From the NCBI RefSeq assembly GCF_004167665.1, contig NZ_SEWE01000026.1, positions 1-64,000 on the forward strand: a stretch of 64,000 nt of DNA, read 5' to 3'. Source of the DNA: Hymenobacter persicinus (GTDB taxonomy: Bacteria; Bacteroidota; Bacteroidia; Cytophagales; Hymenobacteraceae). The position numbers and the translations under genes are program-made. Shown one piece after another: positions 16,501-24,136 of the stretch (position 1 is its first letter; each line of letters begins with the position of its first letter). A model generated the notes under the pieces. It was given only the letters and a program-made list of their open reading frames with translations, was not told the origin of the DNA and did not search any database.

Positions 16501-17214
16501 ATGAAAATGCAACCATTAGCCCTGGGCATCCTGCTAGGGGGCGCCACCATGCACGGAGCTCACGCCCAGCTCAAGGAGCGCACGGTGTTGCTCAGCGGCA
16601 GCGTCGGCTACAGCAGCGGCAAAATCGATGGCTCAACCCAGTCTGTGCCCACCGTGCCATCCTTGCCAAACAGCTCCAGCGGCCGGAGCCTGCAGCTTTC
16701 CCCCCAGGTTGGTTTCTTCATTGCCGACAACCTCGCAATGGGCCTGAATGCCGCTATCGGGTCGGGTAAAAACACCTCCTTTCAGCAGGTTTACACCGGG
16801 ACGGGCGCCGTGGAGACGTTTACCAACAAGGAGATTTCCAAGCAGTTCAGCTTCGGCCCCTTTGCCCGCTACTACCACTTGGTGGGCGAAAAAGCCGGGT
16901 TCTTTGGGCAGTTGGCCGGCGGCTACCAGCGGGCCTCCGGGGACTTCTCCAGCAGTGCGCCGTTTACGGCCTCCCGCGTCACGAAAAGCACTGGCGGCTA
17001 CGTGAACGTGATGCCCGGCTTCGTGTATTTTGCCACGGCCAAGCTAGGGCTGGAACTAACTCTGGGTAGCCTGGCCTACACCAAAGCCACCACTACCACC
17101 AAGGCAGAGGACCCGACCCGCTCGGAGCTGAAGAGCACCAGCAGCAGCTTTGCGGCCAATTTCGGCCTGCGCAACCTCTCTCTCGGCGCCTCCTTTCACC
17201 TGGGAGGCAATTAA
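16501..17214 (+). CDS. Outer-membrane beta-barrel protein
   Basis: 237 residues. Signal peptide MKMQPLALGILLGGATMHG ending AHA before Gln22. The mature part alternates hydrophobic and polar residues in short strands (VLLSGSVGYSSGKI, SLQLSPQVGFFIADNLAMGLN, FSFGPFARYYHLVG, GFFGQLAGGYQRASG, GGYVNVMPGFVYFATAKLGLELTLG) and closes with FGLRNLSLGASFHLGGN, as 8- to 10-strand outer-membrane barrels do. Belongs to the general OmpW/OMP_b-brl-like group; no specific role can be assigned. Preceded by tRNA genes with their own terminator, so it must have its own promoter. Confidence 0.8.
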   Translation: MKMQPLALGILLGGATMHGAHAQLKERTVLLSGSVGYSSGKIDGSTQSVPTVPSLPNSSSGRSLQLSPQVGFFIADNLAMGLNAAIGSGKNTSFQQVYTGTGAVETFTNKEISKQFSFGPFARYYHLVGEKAGFFGQLAGGYQRASGDFSSSAPFTASRVTKSTGGYVNVMPGFVYFATAKLGLELTLGSLAYTKATTTTKAEDPTRSELKSTSSSFAANFGLRNLSLGASFHLGGN

Positions 17215-17228
17215 ACTCCGTAAAATCC

Positions 17229-17272
17229 CCTCCGGCCCGCTGCTAGCAACGCAAGCAGGCCGGAGGCTTTTC
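17229..17272. terminator. Terminator shared by convergent genes
   Basis: CCTCCGGCC (17229-17237) pairs with GGCCGGAGG (17258-17266), followed by CTTTTCC. Lies between the barrel gene (+) and the GyrI-like gene (-). Confidence 0.7.
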
Positions 17273-17282
17273 CAGGCTAACC

Positions 17283-17807
17283 TTACTTCACCACGGCCAG
17301 CACCTCGGCCTGGTCGTCGGCGCCGAAGCGCTCCAAGTAGACCTGCGCGAGCTTGAGCTGATGCTGCTCGGCGTATGTTTTCACCCCGCTGTAGAGCTTG
17401 TCGGGCGCCACGAGGTAACTGGCCTGAATTCGGGCCTGCACCACGCGCTGGCCGGCGGCAAAGGTGCGGTAGCGGTACTCCGTGGGCAGCTGCTGCGACA
17501 CGGTGTCGGCCACGATTAGGCCGACAAAGGCGCGCACGGTGTCTTCGGCGGCGGCGGGGTCGTTGTAATAGATGTTGGCCAAGTCGCCGCGCAGCTGGCC
17601 CGTGGCGTGCAGCTGCTGGGCCTGGCGAAACATAGGGCCAAACTGCTCATTGCTGACGCGGCCCGAGAAGTAGCGGCCGGCCAAAAAAATCGGTTGCGCC
17701 GTGGTTTGCTGCTGCACGTCGGCCGCGCGGAAGCCCCCCAGGTAGGTGTAGACCCCGGCAAAGCCAAAGGCAATCAGTAAGGCAGCAAGAAAAAGCCAGC
17801 GGGTCAT
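17283..17807 (-). CDS. Membrane-anchored GyrI-like (small-molecule-binding) domain protein
   Basis: 174 residues from ATG 17807 (MTRWLFLAALLIAFGFAGV): one N-terminal membrane segment (3-20), then a soluble domain. LAGRYFSGRVSNEQFGPMFRQAQ, IYYNDPAAAEDTVRAFVGLIV and the last strand AQVYLERFGADDQAEVLAVV follow the pattern of GyrI/AraC-effector-binding-like domains, in which a YYDDP-like turn and a C-terminal beta strand are hallmarks. The layout (single membrane anchor plus GyrI-like domain) resembles the animal ER protein TEX264; this is a resemblance by eye only. Ligand unknown. ATG 17807 avoids the low-complexity extension upstream. Confidence 0.55.
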   Translation of the reverse strand: MTRWLFLAALLIAFGFAGVYTYLGGFRAADVQQQTTAQPIFLAGRYFSGRVSNEQFGPMFRQAQQLHATGQLRGDLANIYYNDPAAAEDTVRAFVGLIVADTVSQQLPTEYRYRTFAAGQRVVQARIQASYLVAPDKLYSGVKTYAEQHQLKLAQVYLERFGADDQAEVLAVVK

Positions 17808-17810
17808 CGG

Positions 17811-17959
17811 TGGAAAGAGGAAATGGTGAGGTGGTGAAGTTGGACGGTGAGCCGGGGGCGGGTACCTGCCGAGTGAGAGGCAAAGTTGCGGAGCCAACTA
17901 GTGGCCTCTGGAAGTTGGGTGGCCTGGCCACAACTCCATCAGTTCCGCAACTTCCCCTT
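17811..17959. repeat. Intergenic repeat stretch between two minus-strand genes
   Basis: Contains a TGGTGA-type arm (17811-17850: AATGGTGAGGTGGTGAAGTT) without a clear partner, and a separate inverted repeat AGTTGCGGAGC (17884-17894) with GTTCCGCAACT (about 17941-17951), arms differing at one base. Confidence 0.5.
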
Positions 17960-19741
17960 TTACCCCTGTGCGCTCAAAGCATCCTTGTATTGCATCTGGT
18001 AGAGCTGCTGGTAGAAGCCGCCCTGGCGCAGCAGCTCCTCGTGGGTGCCGGATTCCTTGATTTCGCCGCGGTCCAGCACGATGATGCGGTCGGCTTTCTG
18101 GATGGTACTCAGGCGGTGGGCAATGACGAGCGAAGTCCGGCCCTGCATCAGCTTTTCAATGGCTTGCTGAATCAGCTCCTCGGTTTCGGAGTCGACCGAC
18201 GAGGTAGCCTCGTCCAGGATGATGATGCGGGGCTGGTAAACCATGGCCCGCACAAAGCTGATAAGCTGGCGCTGGCCCACCGACAGCGTGGCGCCGCGCT
18301 CCATCACCGGGTAGAGTAGCGCGCCGGGCAGCCGCTCGATAAAGCGGCGGGCGCCTACCAAGTCGGCGGCGGCCCAGATCTGCTCGTCGGTAATGTCCTG
18401 GTTGCCCAGGGTGATATTGTCCTTGATGGTGCCGGCGAAGAGGAACACGTCCTGGAGTACCACCCCGATATGGCGGCGCAGCTCCTTGAGGTCATACTCG
18501 CGCAGGTCGTGGCCATCGACGGAAATCGTGCCCTTGTTGATTTCGTAAAAGCGGCTGAGCAGGTTGATGATGCTGGTTTTGCCCGCCCCGGTGGCGCCCA
18601 CGAAGGCAATGGTCTGGCCGGCCTGCACCTCAAAGTTCACGTCGCGCAGCACCCACTCCTCGTCGTTGTAGGCAAACCAAACGTGGTCGAATTTGACGTC
18701 GCCGCGGATGGTGGCCGGGGCGTAGCTGCCGTTATCGGCAATGAGTTCCTTGCTGTCGAGCAGCTTGAGCAGGCGCTCCGTGCTGACCAGGCCCAGCTGC
18801 AGGGTGTTGAACCGGTCGGCAATCTGGCGGATGGGCCGGAAAAACAGGGCATTGTACATGATGAAGGCAATCAGGGCGCCTTTCGAAATCGTGCCCTCAA
18901 TCTGGCCCTGGGCGGCGTACCACACCAGCAGCCCCACTCCTATTGCCGCCAGCACCTCAGCCACGGGGAAGTAGATGCTGTAGTAGAGCACCGAGCGGAT
19001 GTTGGCCCGGGTGTGCTCCTGGTTGATGGCCTTAAACTTGGTGAATTCGCGCTCCTCGTTGTTGAAAATCTGGACCACGTTCATGCCCGTCAGGTGCTCC
19101 TGCACGAAAGAGTTCAGGTTGGCCACCGCGGTGCGCACCTCCTGAAACGACTTCTTGACCTTCTCCTTGAACACGTAAGTGCTGAACAGCAGGGGCGGAA
19201 TCACCGAGAGGCTCACCAGCGTCAGCCGCCAGTCGATGTAGAACATGAAGGCCATGATGAACACCAGCTGCAGAATGTCGCCAATCATAGCCGCCAGTCC
19301 CTCGCTGAACACGTCGGACAGGGTTTCCACGTCGGAGATGTTGCGCGTGACGAGCACCCCGATAGGCGTGCGGTCGAAGAACTTCAGGCGCAAATCCAGA
19401 ATGTGCTTGTAGAGGTCCACGCGGATGTCGCGCACAATGTACTGGCCCAGCCAGCCGCCGAAGTAGGTTTGCAGGTAGCTGACCAGGGCGTGGGCCACGA
19501 GCAAAATCACCAGCAGCCCGAACATCTTGTTGAGCCCCAGCAGGTCGCCCTGCTCAATGCTCACGTCGACCATGCGCTGAATCAGGAAAGGGCGCAGGGT
19601 GCCCAGCGCGGCGGTGGCCACGGTGAGGAAAATCAGGAAGTAGAACACCCGCTGGTAGGGCCGCACGTACTGCATCAGCCGGCGCAGCACCTGCCAGTCG
19701 AAGATATTGCCGGTTTTGGTGGCCTTGGTTGCTTGCTCCAC
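17960..19741 (-). CDS. ABC exporter half-transporter (MdlB-like, LSVGQ signature)
   Basis: 593 residues: six-helix exporter domain (about 15-325) and ATPase domain. Walker A GATGAGKT (about 380-387), Q-loop VVLQDVFLFAG, signature LSVGQRQL (about 484-491) instead of LSGGQ, Walker B IIILDEATSSVD with the catalytic Glu intact, H-loop IAHR. In E. coli MdlB and similar subunits LSVGQ marks the half that completes the degenerate site of a heterodimer. This fits the plus-strand exporter at 12165-13949, which has LSGGQ but lacks the catalytic Glu. Start GTG 19741, because a TAA lies in frame 15 bp upstream. Confidence 0.88.
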   Translation of the reverse strand: MEQATKATKTGNIFDWQVLRRLMQYVRPYQRVFYFLIFLTVATAALGTLRPFLIQRMVDVSIEQGDLLGLNKMFGLLVILLVAHALVSYLQTYFGGWLGQYIVRDIRVDLYKHILDLRLKFFDRTPIGVLVTRNISDVETLSDVFSEGLAAMIGDILQLVFIMAFMFYIDWRLTLVSLSVIPPLLFSTYVFKEKVKKSFQEVRTAVANLNSFVQEHLTGMNVVQIFNNEEREFTKFKAINQEHTRANIRSVLYYSIYFPVAEVLAAIGVGLLVWYAAQGQIEGTISKGALIAFIMYNALFFRPIRQIADRFNTLQLGLVSTERLLKLLDSKELIADNGSYAPATIRGDVKFDHVWFAYNDEEWVLRDVNFEVQAGQTIAFVGATGAGKTSIINLLSRFYEINKGTISVDGHDLREYDLKELRRHIGVVLQDVFLFAGTIKDNITLGNQDITDEQIWAAADLVGARRFIERLPGALLYPVMERGATLSVGQRQLISFVRAMVYQPRIIILDEATSSVDSETEELIQQAIEKLMQGRTSLVIAHRLSTIQKADRIIVLDRGEIKESGTHEELLRQGGFYQQLYQMQYKDALSAQG

Positions 19742-19818
19742 GAAAGGGTCAGGTTAATCAGAAGAAGGAAGACGCTGCCGGAGTAACTACCGAAAGCCGC
19801 CGGAGGTTGCACCCAGCC

Positions 19819-20616
19819 TTAGCGCGGGCGGCCCGCAAAATACGGCATTCCCGTCGGCGCGGCGGCTTCGGGCACTAGGCCCTCGGGGTATTCCACCCGG
19901 CTCAGAAACAGGCCCTGGGCCGGGGCCGCGCTGCCCGCGTCTACCCGGCTCTGGGCCAGCAGGATGGCTTTAAACTCCGCGGCCGTGATTTTGCCCCGGC
20001 CCACGGCCAGTAGCGTACCCACTACCAGCCGCACCATGCCCCGCACGAAGCGGTTGGCCCGGATGCGGAACACTAATCCTCCCGGCTCCTCGTGCCAGCC
20101 GGCCTCGTAGCAGGTGCACACGTAGTGGTTTTCACCGCCCTTGACCTTGGAGAAGCTGGTAAAGTCGAAGGAGCCAATCATGGAAGCCGCGGCTTCGTTC
20201 ATGGCTTCCACGTCGGGGTGCCGGTCCAGATACAGGCTGTGGGCCACGCTGAACGGGTCGGGCACGGTGCGCACATGGTACTCGTAGGTGCGGGCCTCGG
20301 CGTCGAAGCGGGCGTGGGCGCGGGGCGGCACCTCATGCAGCAACCGAGTGGCAATGCCGGGCGGCAGAGCGCGGTTGAGGCGGTAGACCACCGTGGCTTC
20401 TTCGAGGCCCGCGGGCAGCTCGGCGTCGAAGTGAATCACCTGATGGCTGGCGTGCACGCCGGTATCGGTGCGGCCGCTGCCCAGGGTGCTGATGGGCTGG
20501 CGCAGCACCTGGCTCAGGCAGCGCTCCACCTCCCGCTGCACGGTCAGCGTGTTGGGCTGCACCTGCCAACCGTGGTAAAGCGTGCCGTCGTAGGCCAGAT
20601 GAAGGAAGTAGCGCAC
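19819..20616 (-). CDS. truA: tRNA pseudouridine(38-40) synthase TruA
   Basis: Isomerises uridines 38-40 in the anticodon stem of tRNAs. 265 residues. RYFLHLAYDGTLYHGWQ at the N-terminus, catalytic motif GSGRTDTGVHA with the nucleophilic Asp (about 52-53), HVRTVPDPF and the late motif FTSFSK. The C-terminal RANRFVRGMVRLVVGTLLAVG is typical. Start is GTG 20616. Followed by an ABC exporter gene on the same strand after a 77-bp gap. Confidence 0.93.
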   Translation of the reverse strand: MRYFLHLAYDGTLYHGWQVQPNTLTVQREVERCLSQVLRQPISTLGSGRTDTGVHASHQVIHFDAELPAGLEEATVVYRLNRALPPGIATRLLHEVPPRAHARFDAEARTYEYHVRTVPDPFSVAHSLYLDRHPDVEAMNEAAASMIGSFDFTSFSKVKGGENHYVCTCYEAGWHEEPGGLVFRIRANRFVRGMVRLVVGTLLAVGRGKITAAEFKAILLAQSRVDAGSAAPAQGLFLSRVEYPEGLVPEAAAPTGMPYFAGRPR

Positions 20617-20619
20617 TTT

Positions 20620-20711
20620 GGGAATTCTGAATGTTGAAGGTTGGATTCTGAATTGGGAATTACGAAAAGACCGGAAGTGGGCGGGCCGGAGAATTCAGAA
20701 TTCAACGTTCA
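20620..20711. repeat. GAATTCTGAA-type intergenic inverted repeat
   Basis: Left side 20621-20659 contains GAATTCTGAATGTTGAA and a second ATTCTGAATTGGGAATT; right side 20690-20711 reads GAATTCAGAATTCAACGTTC, roughly complementary. Imperfect. Fills the gap between the GNAT gene and truA. Confidence 0.5.
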
Positions 20712-21269
20712 GCGTTTGAGCGAAGCGAATAAGAGCCCGTCCAGGGTTTCGCCGTCCTTGGTAATGCTTTGGCGCAGCCGGCCTTCCAGCGCGTAGCCAG
20801 CCTTGGTCAGCACCCGGGCCGAGCCGGTGTTGCGGTCGAAGATGGTGGCGTAGAGGCGGCAGACGTCGAAATGAGCAAACGTGTACGCCGACAGTGCCTG
20901 CACGGCCGCCGTAGCCAGGCCCCGGCCCCAGTACGCCCGGCCCAGCCAGTACCCGATTTCGGCGCTGCGGTGGTAGATGTCGGCCTGAAAAACCACGCTG
21001 ATACTACCCACCGCGGCCCCGTCGACCTCAAAAGCCAGGTGAATGTCCGCCGAGTCCGGCGCCGACACGAAGCTGATGTAGCCCTGAGCGTCGGTTTCGG
21101 AGTACGGGTGGGGAAACACGTCCCGCAGATTCTGCCACACGCCCCGGTCGTTGGCCTGCGCGGCTAGGCTCGGGGCATCCGCTGCCGTCCAGGGCCGCAG
21201 CCGGGCGCCCGACACGGCCAGGGGCAGTGTCGGGCGCAGCAGGTCTCCGGTGGCGGCGGACTGAGCCAA
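20709..21269 (-). CDS. GNAT-family N-acetyltransferase (RimJ/RimL-like)
   Basis: 186 residues. ARLRPWTAADAPSLAAQAND at the N-terminus is the classic RimJ/RimL-type start; the acetyl-CoA segment is EIGYWLGRAYWGRGLATAAVQAL (about 105-127), with Gly-Arg-Gly-Leu-Ala forming the pyrophosphate loop, followed by VCRLYATIFDRNTGSARVLTKAGY. Acceptor may be a ribosomal protein N-terminus or a small amine. Start listed as TTG 21269, three bases after the thiolase stop; a later GTG at about 21209 (VSGARLRPW) is equally possible. Apparently co-transcribed with the thiolase gene. Confidence 0.82.
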   Translation of the reverse strand: MAQSAATGDLLRPTLPLAVSGARLRPWTAADAPSLAAQANDRGVWQNLRDVFPHPYSETDAQGYISFVSAPDSADIHLAFEVDGAAVGSISVVFQADIYHRSAEIGYWLGRAYWGRGLATAAVQALSAYTFAHFDVCRLYATIFDRNTGSARVLTKAGYALEGRLRQSITKDGETLDGLLFASLKR

Positions 21270-21272
21270 GCG

Positions 21273-22475
21273 CTAGAGCTTTTCGAAAATCATGGCCGCC
21301 CCCTGCCCCACGCCCACGCAGAGCGTGGCCAGACCGTAGCGCACGCCTTCGCGGCGCTGCAGTTCGTGCACCAGCGTGGCCGTGATGCGTGCCCCGCTGG
21401 CCCCGAGCGGGTGGCCAATGGCAATGGAGCCCCCGTTCACGTTCACCTTATCCGGGTTCAGGTCCAGGTCGCGGATGCAGGCAATGGTCTGGGAGGCAAA
21501 GGCTTCGTTGAGCTCAATCAGGTCCAGGTCGTTGATGGTCAGCCCGGCTCGCTGCAGGGCTTTCTGCGTGGCGGGCACTGGTCCGATGCCCATCAGGGCC
21601 GGATCCACACCCGCCACGGCCGTCGACACAATGCGGGCCAGGGGCTTGAGGTTGTAGCGGGTCAGGGCCTCTTCGCTCACGACCAGCACGGCCGCAGCCC
21701 CGTCGTTGATACCCGACGAGTTGCCGGCCGTCACGGTGCCGTCCACGGGCTGGAAGGCGGGCTTGATGCTGGCCAGCTTTTCCATCGACGACAAACGCGG
21801 GGGCTCGTCGGCGTCAAACAGAGCGGTATCACCCTTGGGATACGGCACAAACACGGGCACGATTTCGCGACGGAACCGGCCTTTTTCGAGGGCCCGCTGG
21901 TACTTGCGCTGGGAGTTGAAGGCGTATTCGTCCTGCTCGAGGCGGGTAATGCCGTACTTGCGGGCCACGTTCTCGGCCGTTTCCCCCATCGTGTACGGGT
22001 GGTGCAGCTTCGAGAGTTTGGGGTTGGTGAAGCGCCAGCCCAGGGTGGTGTCGTGGGCCGTCAGCTCCCGCCCGAAGGCCGTTTCCGACTTGGCCATCAC
22101 GAAGGGCGCCCGAGTCATGTTTTCCGAGCCGCCGGCCAGGTACACGTCGCCCTCGCCGCAGCGGATGGCGCGGGAAGCGTCGATGATACTCTGCAGGCCC
22201 GAGGCACACAGGCGGTTGACGGTGATGCCGGGCACGGTAATGGGCAGCCCCGCCAGCAGGGCCGCCATGCGGGCCACGTTGCGGTTGTCTTCGCCGGCCT
22301 GGTTGGCGGCCCCCATAATCACGTCTTCAACGGCAGTTTTATCCAGGGAAGGATTGCGACGAAGCAGCTCGCGCAGCACGTGCGCGGCCAGATCGTCGGG
22401 ACGCACGCTGCTGAGGGCACCCCCAAATTTGCCGATTGGGGTGCGGACGGCGTCCACGATATAAGCAGTTTGCAT
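21273..22475 (-). CDS. Acetyl-CoA C-acyltransferase (thiolase)
   Basis: Thiolytic cleavage of 3-oxoacyl-CoA, or the reverse condensation. 400 residues, normal length. Nucleophilic Cys in NRLCASGLQSIIDASR (about residue 90), C-terminal GGSIAIGHPLGASGARI with the active-site His, and ATLCVGVGQGAAMIF with the second catalytic Cys (about 387). Most similar by eye to PcaF/FadA type enzymes. ATG 22475. An acyl-CoA dehydrogenase is encoded 22 kb away, consistent with fatty-acid oxidation, but they are not linked. Confidence 0.92.
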   Translation of the reverse strand: MQTAYIVDAVRTPIGKFGGALSSVRPDDLAAHVLRELLRRNPSLDKTAVEDVIMGAANQAGEDNRNVARMAALLAGLPITVPGITVNRLCASGLQSIIDASRAIRCGEGDVYLAGGSENMTRAPFVMAKSETAFGRELTAHDTTLGWRFTNPKLSKLHHPYTMGETAENVARKYGITRLEQDEYAFNSQRKYQRALEKGRFRREIVPVFVPYPKGDTALFDADEPPRLSSMEKLASIKPAFQPVDGTVTAGNSSGINDGAAAVLVVSEEALTRYNLKPLARIVSTAVAGVDPALMGIGPVPATQKALQRAGLTINDLDLIELNEAFASQTIACIRDLDLNPDKVNVNGGSIAIGHPLGASGARITATLVHELQRREGVRYGLATLCVGVGQGAAMIFEKL

Positions 22476-22510
22476 TAGGTTGAAATGCGGTTATTCCGGT
22501 CGTTGTTGGC

Positions 22511-22518
22511 TACTTTTG
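22511..22518 (+). promoter_or_regulatory. -7 box of the DUF4293 gene
   Basis: TACTTTTG, 47 bp before ATG 22565. No clear TTG at the right distance. It excludes the upstream start at 22532. Confidence 0.45.
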
Positions 22519-22564
22519 CCGGCCGGCCCCGGTGGGGTCAGACCGAACTGAATTAACTACAAAG

Positions 22565-23041
22565 ATGATACAAAGAATTCAAAGCGTGTTTCTGCTGCTG
22601 CTGGCGCTGGCCATGCTCAGCGTGGTTTTCCTGCCCATCTGGAGCAAGCTCGACCCGCTCAGCAACCAGGAATTGGTGCTCACCGCCACCAAGCTCACCT
22701 ACGCCCACGCCGACGCGGGCATGTCTGTCCCGACCCCGACCTACATCATTGCCGTGCTGGCCGTAGCTTCCGCCGCCGTGGCCCTGTTCGAGATTTTCCA
22801 GTTCCGCAACCGCTTTATGCAGCTCAAGCTGGGCATCCTCAACTTCCTGCTCATCGTGGCCACCATCGGGGCTAGCTTCTACTTCTCGGGCGTGGGCGAG
22901 AAAATGCTCAACGTCAAAGTCCCCGGCACGTTCGAGGCGGGCTTCTACCTGCCCACGCTGGCGCTGGTGCTGAACCTGCTGGCCAACCGCTTCATCCGCC
23001 GCGACGAGCAGCTGGTGCGCTCCATGGACCGCCTTCGGTAA
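22565..23041 (+). CDS. DUF4293 family membrane protein
   Basis: 158 residues from ATG 22565 (MIQRIQSVFLLLLALAMLS). Four membrane segments at about 5-25, 58-78, 84-104 and 120-140, short loops, and a basic C-terminus (RRDEQLVRSMDRLR). MIQRIQSVFL at the N-terminus and SVDRLR-like end are hallmarks of DUF4293, a family found in Bacteroidota with unknown function. Single gene with a strong terminator. Confidence 0.88.
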   Translation: MIQRIQSVFLLLLALAMLSVVFLPIWSKLDPLSNQELVLTATKLTYAHADAGMSVPTPTYIIAVLAVASAAVALFEIFQFRNRFMQLKLGILNFLLIVATIGASFYFSGVGEKMLNVKVPGTFEAGFYLPTLALVLNLLANRFIRRDEQLVRSMDRLR

Positions 23042-23065
23042 GCTACTGCGTAAGTCACAAGCCAC

Positions 23066-23101
23066 AAAAAAAGGCTTCCGTACTGCACGGAAGCCTTTTT
23101 T
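23066..23101. terminator. Bidirectional terminator between DUF4293 and DUF4476 genes
   Basis: 13-bp perfect stem AAAAAGGCTTCCG / CGGAAGCCTTTTT with runs of A and T on both sides. Confidence 0.9.
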
Positions 23102-23120
23102 AATGTTAAACCAGCGGCTA

Positions 23121-23924
23121 CTAATTGCGGCCCCCACCCACGGCGCGTTGTACCTCCTGTACGCTCGTCTGGAAGTCAAACGTGTCGTAGATCCGGTAGA
23201 AGTTCTGCCGGTCGGCCACGCGGGCGTAGGCGTATTTGGCCAGCTCCACCTTGGAGGCTTCGAAGTCGAAGGTATCGAGCAGGCGCCGCAGATCGTCGGA
23301 CTGGATGTAGGTCTGGTCCAGGGCCTGTTTGGCAATGCTGAGGCGGTTGCTGTCGAATGAGTTGCGCTTCACCGTCTGCACCAGCATATCCGCATCCTGC
23401 GGCGACATCACGCGCAGGTTGTTGCCGCCGTCGTACTGCCCCCCGTAGCCATCATTCGGATTGCCGTAGTTGCCGCCGTCATTCGGGTAGCCGTAGTCAG
23501 AGTCGTAGCCGCCGGGCGCATTCTGATAGCCGCCGTGGTTGCCGTGGCCGTAACCATTACCGCCGCGCCCGGGGCCGTAGCCGGGATACAGGGCCACCTC
23601 CGCCACTTTACGCAGCACGGGCGCGTAGCCCGAGCGGGTAATCAGCACGAAGCTGGTTTCCAGGCCGGGGTCCAGAAATACGCGGGTGCGGAAGTTATAG
23701 GGCCGGCCGTAGCCGGTCGGAATTACAAACTCGGCCCAGTGGTAGCCGGGCGTCAGCCGGTCGATGTGAACCTGCCGGGCGGCGCCGCGCGTGAGGGGGC
23801 GGCCGTCGAAGATAAGCTGGAAGGACATGCCCCGCTCAGAGGCAAAGTTTACGTTGGCCGGAGCGGCCCGGAGCCCGGAGGCCAGCAGCAGCAGACCCAA
23901 GCAAAGTAGTAGCGCCTTTTTCAT
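23121..23924 (-). CDS. DUF4476 domain-containing secreted protein
   Basis: 267 residues. Signal peptide MKKALLLCLGLLLLASGLRA. The first domain (about 22-125) is beta-rich (FQLIFDGRPLTRGAARQVHI). The middle (about 125-180) is a Gly/Tyr/Asn-rich linker with repeated GYGHGNHGGYQN-like units. The C-terminal DUF4476 domain (about 180-265) shows the helical repeats FDSNRLSIAKQAL, DDLRRLLDTFDFEASKVELAKYAY and NFYRIYDTFDFQTSVQEV. Function unknown; probably periplasmic or surface exposed. Confidence 0.88.
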   Translation of the reverse strand: MKKALLLCLGLLLLASGLRAAPANVNFASERGMSFQLIFDGRPLTRGAARQVHIDRLTPGYHWAEFVIPTGYGRPYNFRTRVFLDPGLETSFVLITRSGYAPVLRKVAEVALYPGYGPGRGGNGYGHGNHGGYQNAPGGYDSDYGYPNDGGNYGNPNDGYGGQYDGGNNLRVMSPQDADMLVQTVKRNSFDSNRLSIAKQALDQTYIQSDDLRRLLDTFDFEASKVELAKYAYARVADRQNFYRIYDTFDFQTSVQEVQRAVGGGRN

Positions 23925-24078
23925 GGCAGTGCAGAAGGGTAATTCGTGGAAGCAGATTGTCCGCTCCTAGAGTCTCCTTAAAGCCAAGGATTGTGCCATA
24001 ATCACCCCGGTGAGCTGCCCAACCGAAGAAGCCGCGTCTAGCCAGTGGAATTCAGTCTGTTTTGCACAACAGCCCCAA

Positions 24079-24115
24079 CAAAAAGCCCCGGCATCTGGGA
24101 TACCGGGGCTTTTTG
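24079..24115 (-). terminator. Terminator after the PorE-like gene
   Basis: Stem CAAAAAGCCCCGG (24079-24091) with CCGGGGCTTTTTG (24103-24115). Rest of the 23925-24136 gap shows nothing recognisable. Confidence 0.85.
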
Positions 24116-24136
24116 TACGTGAATAAGCGAAGCAGC

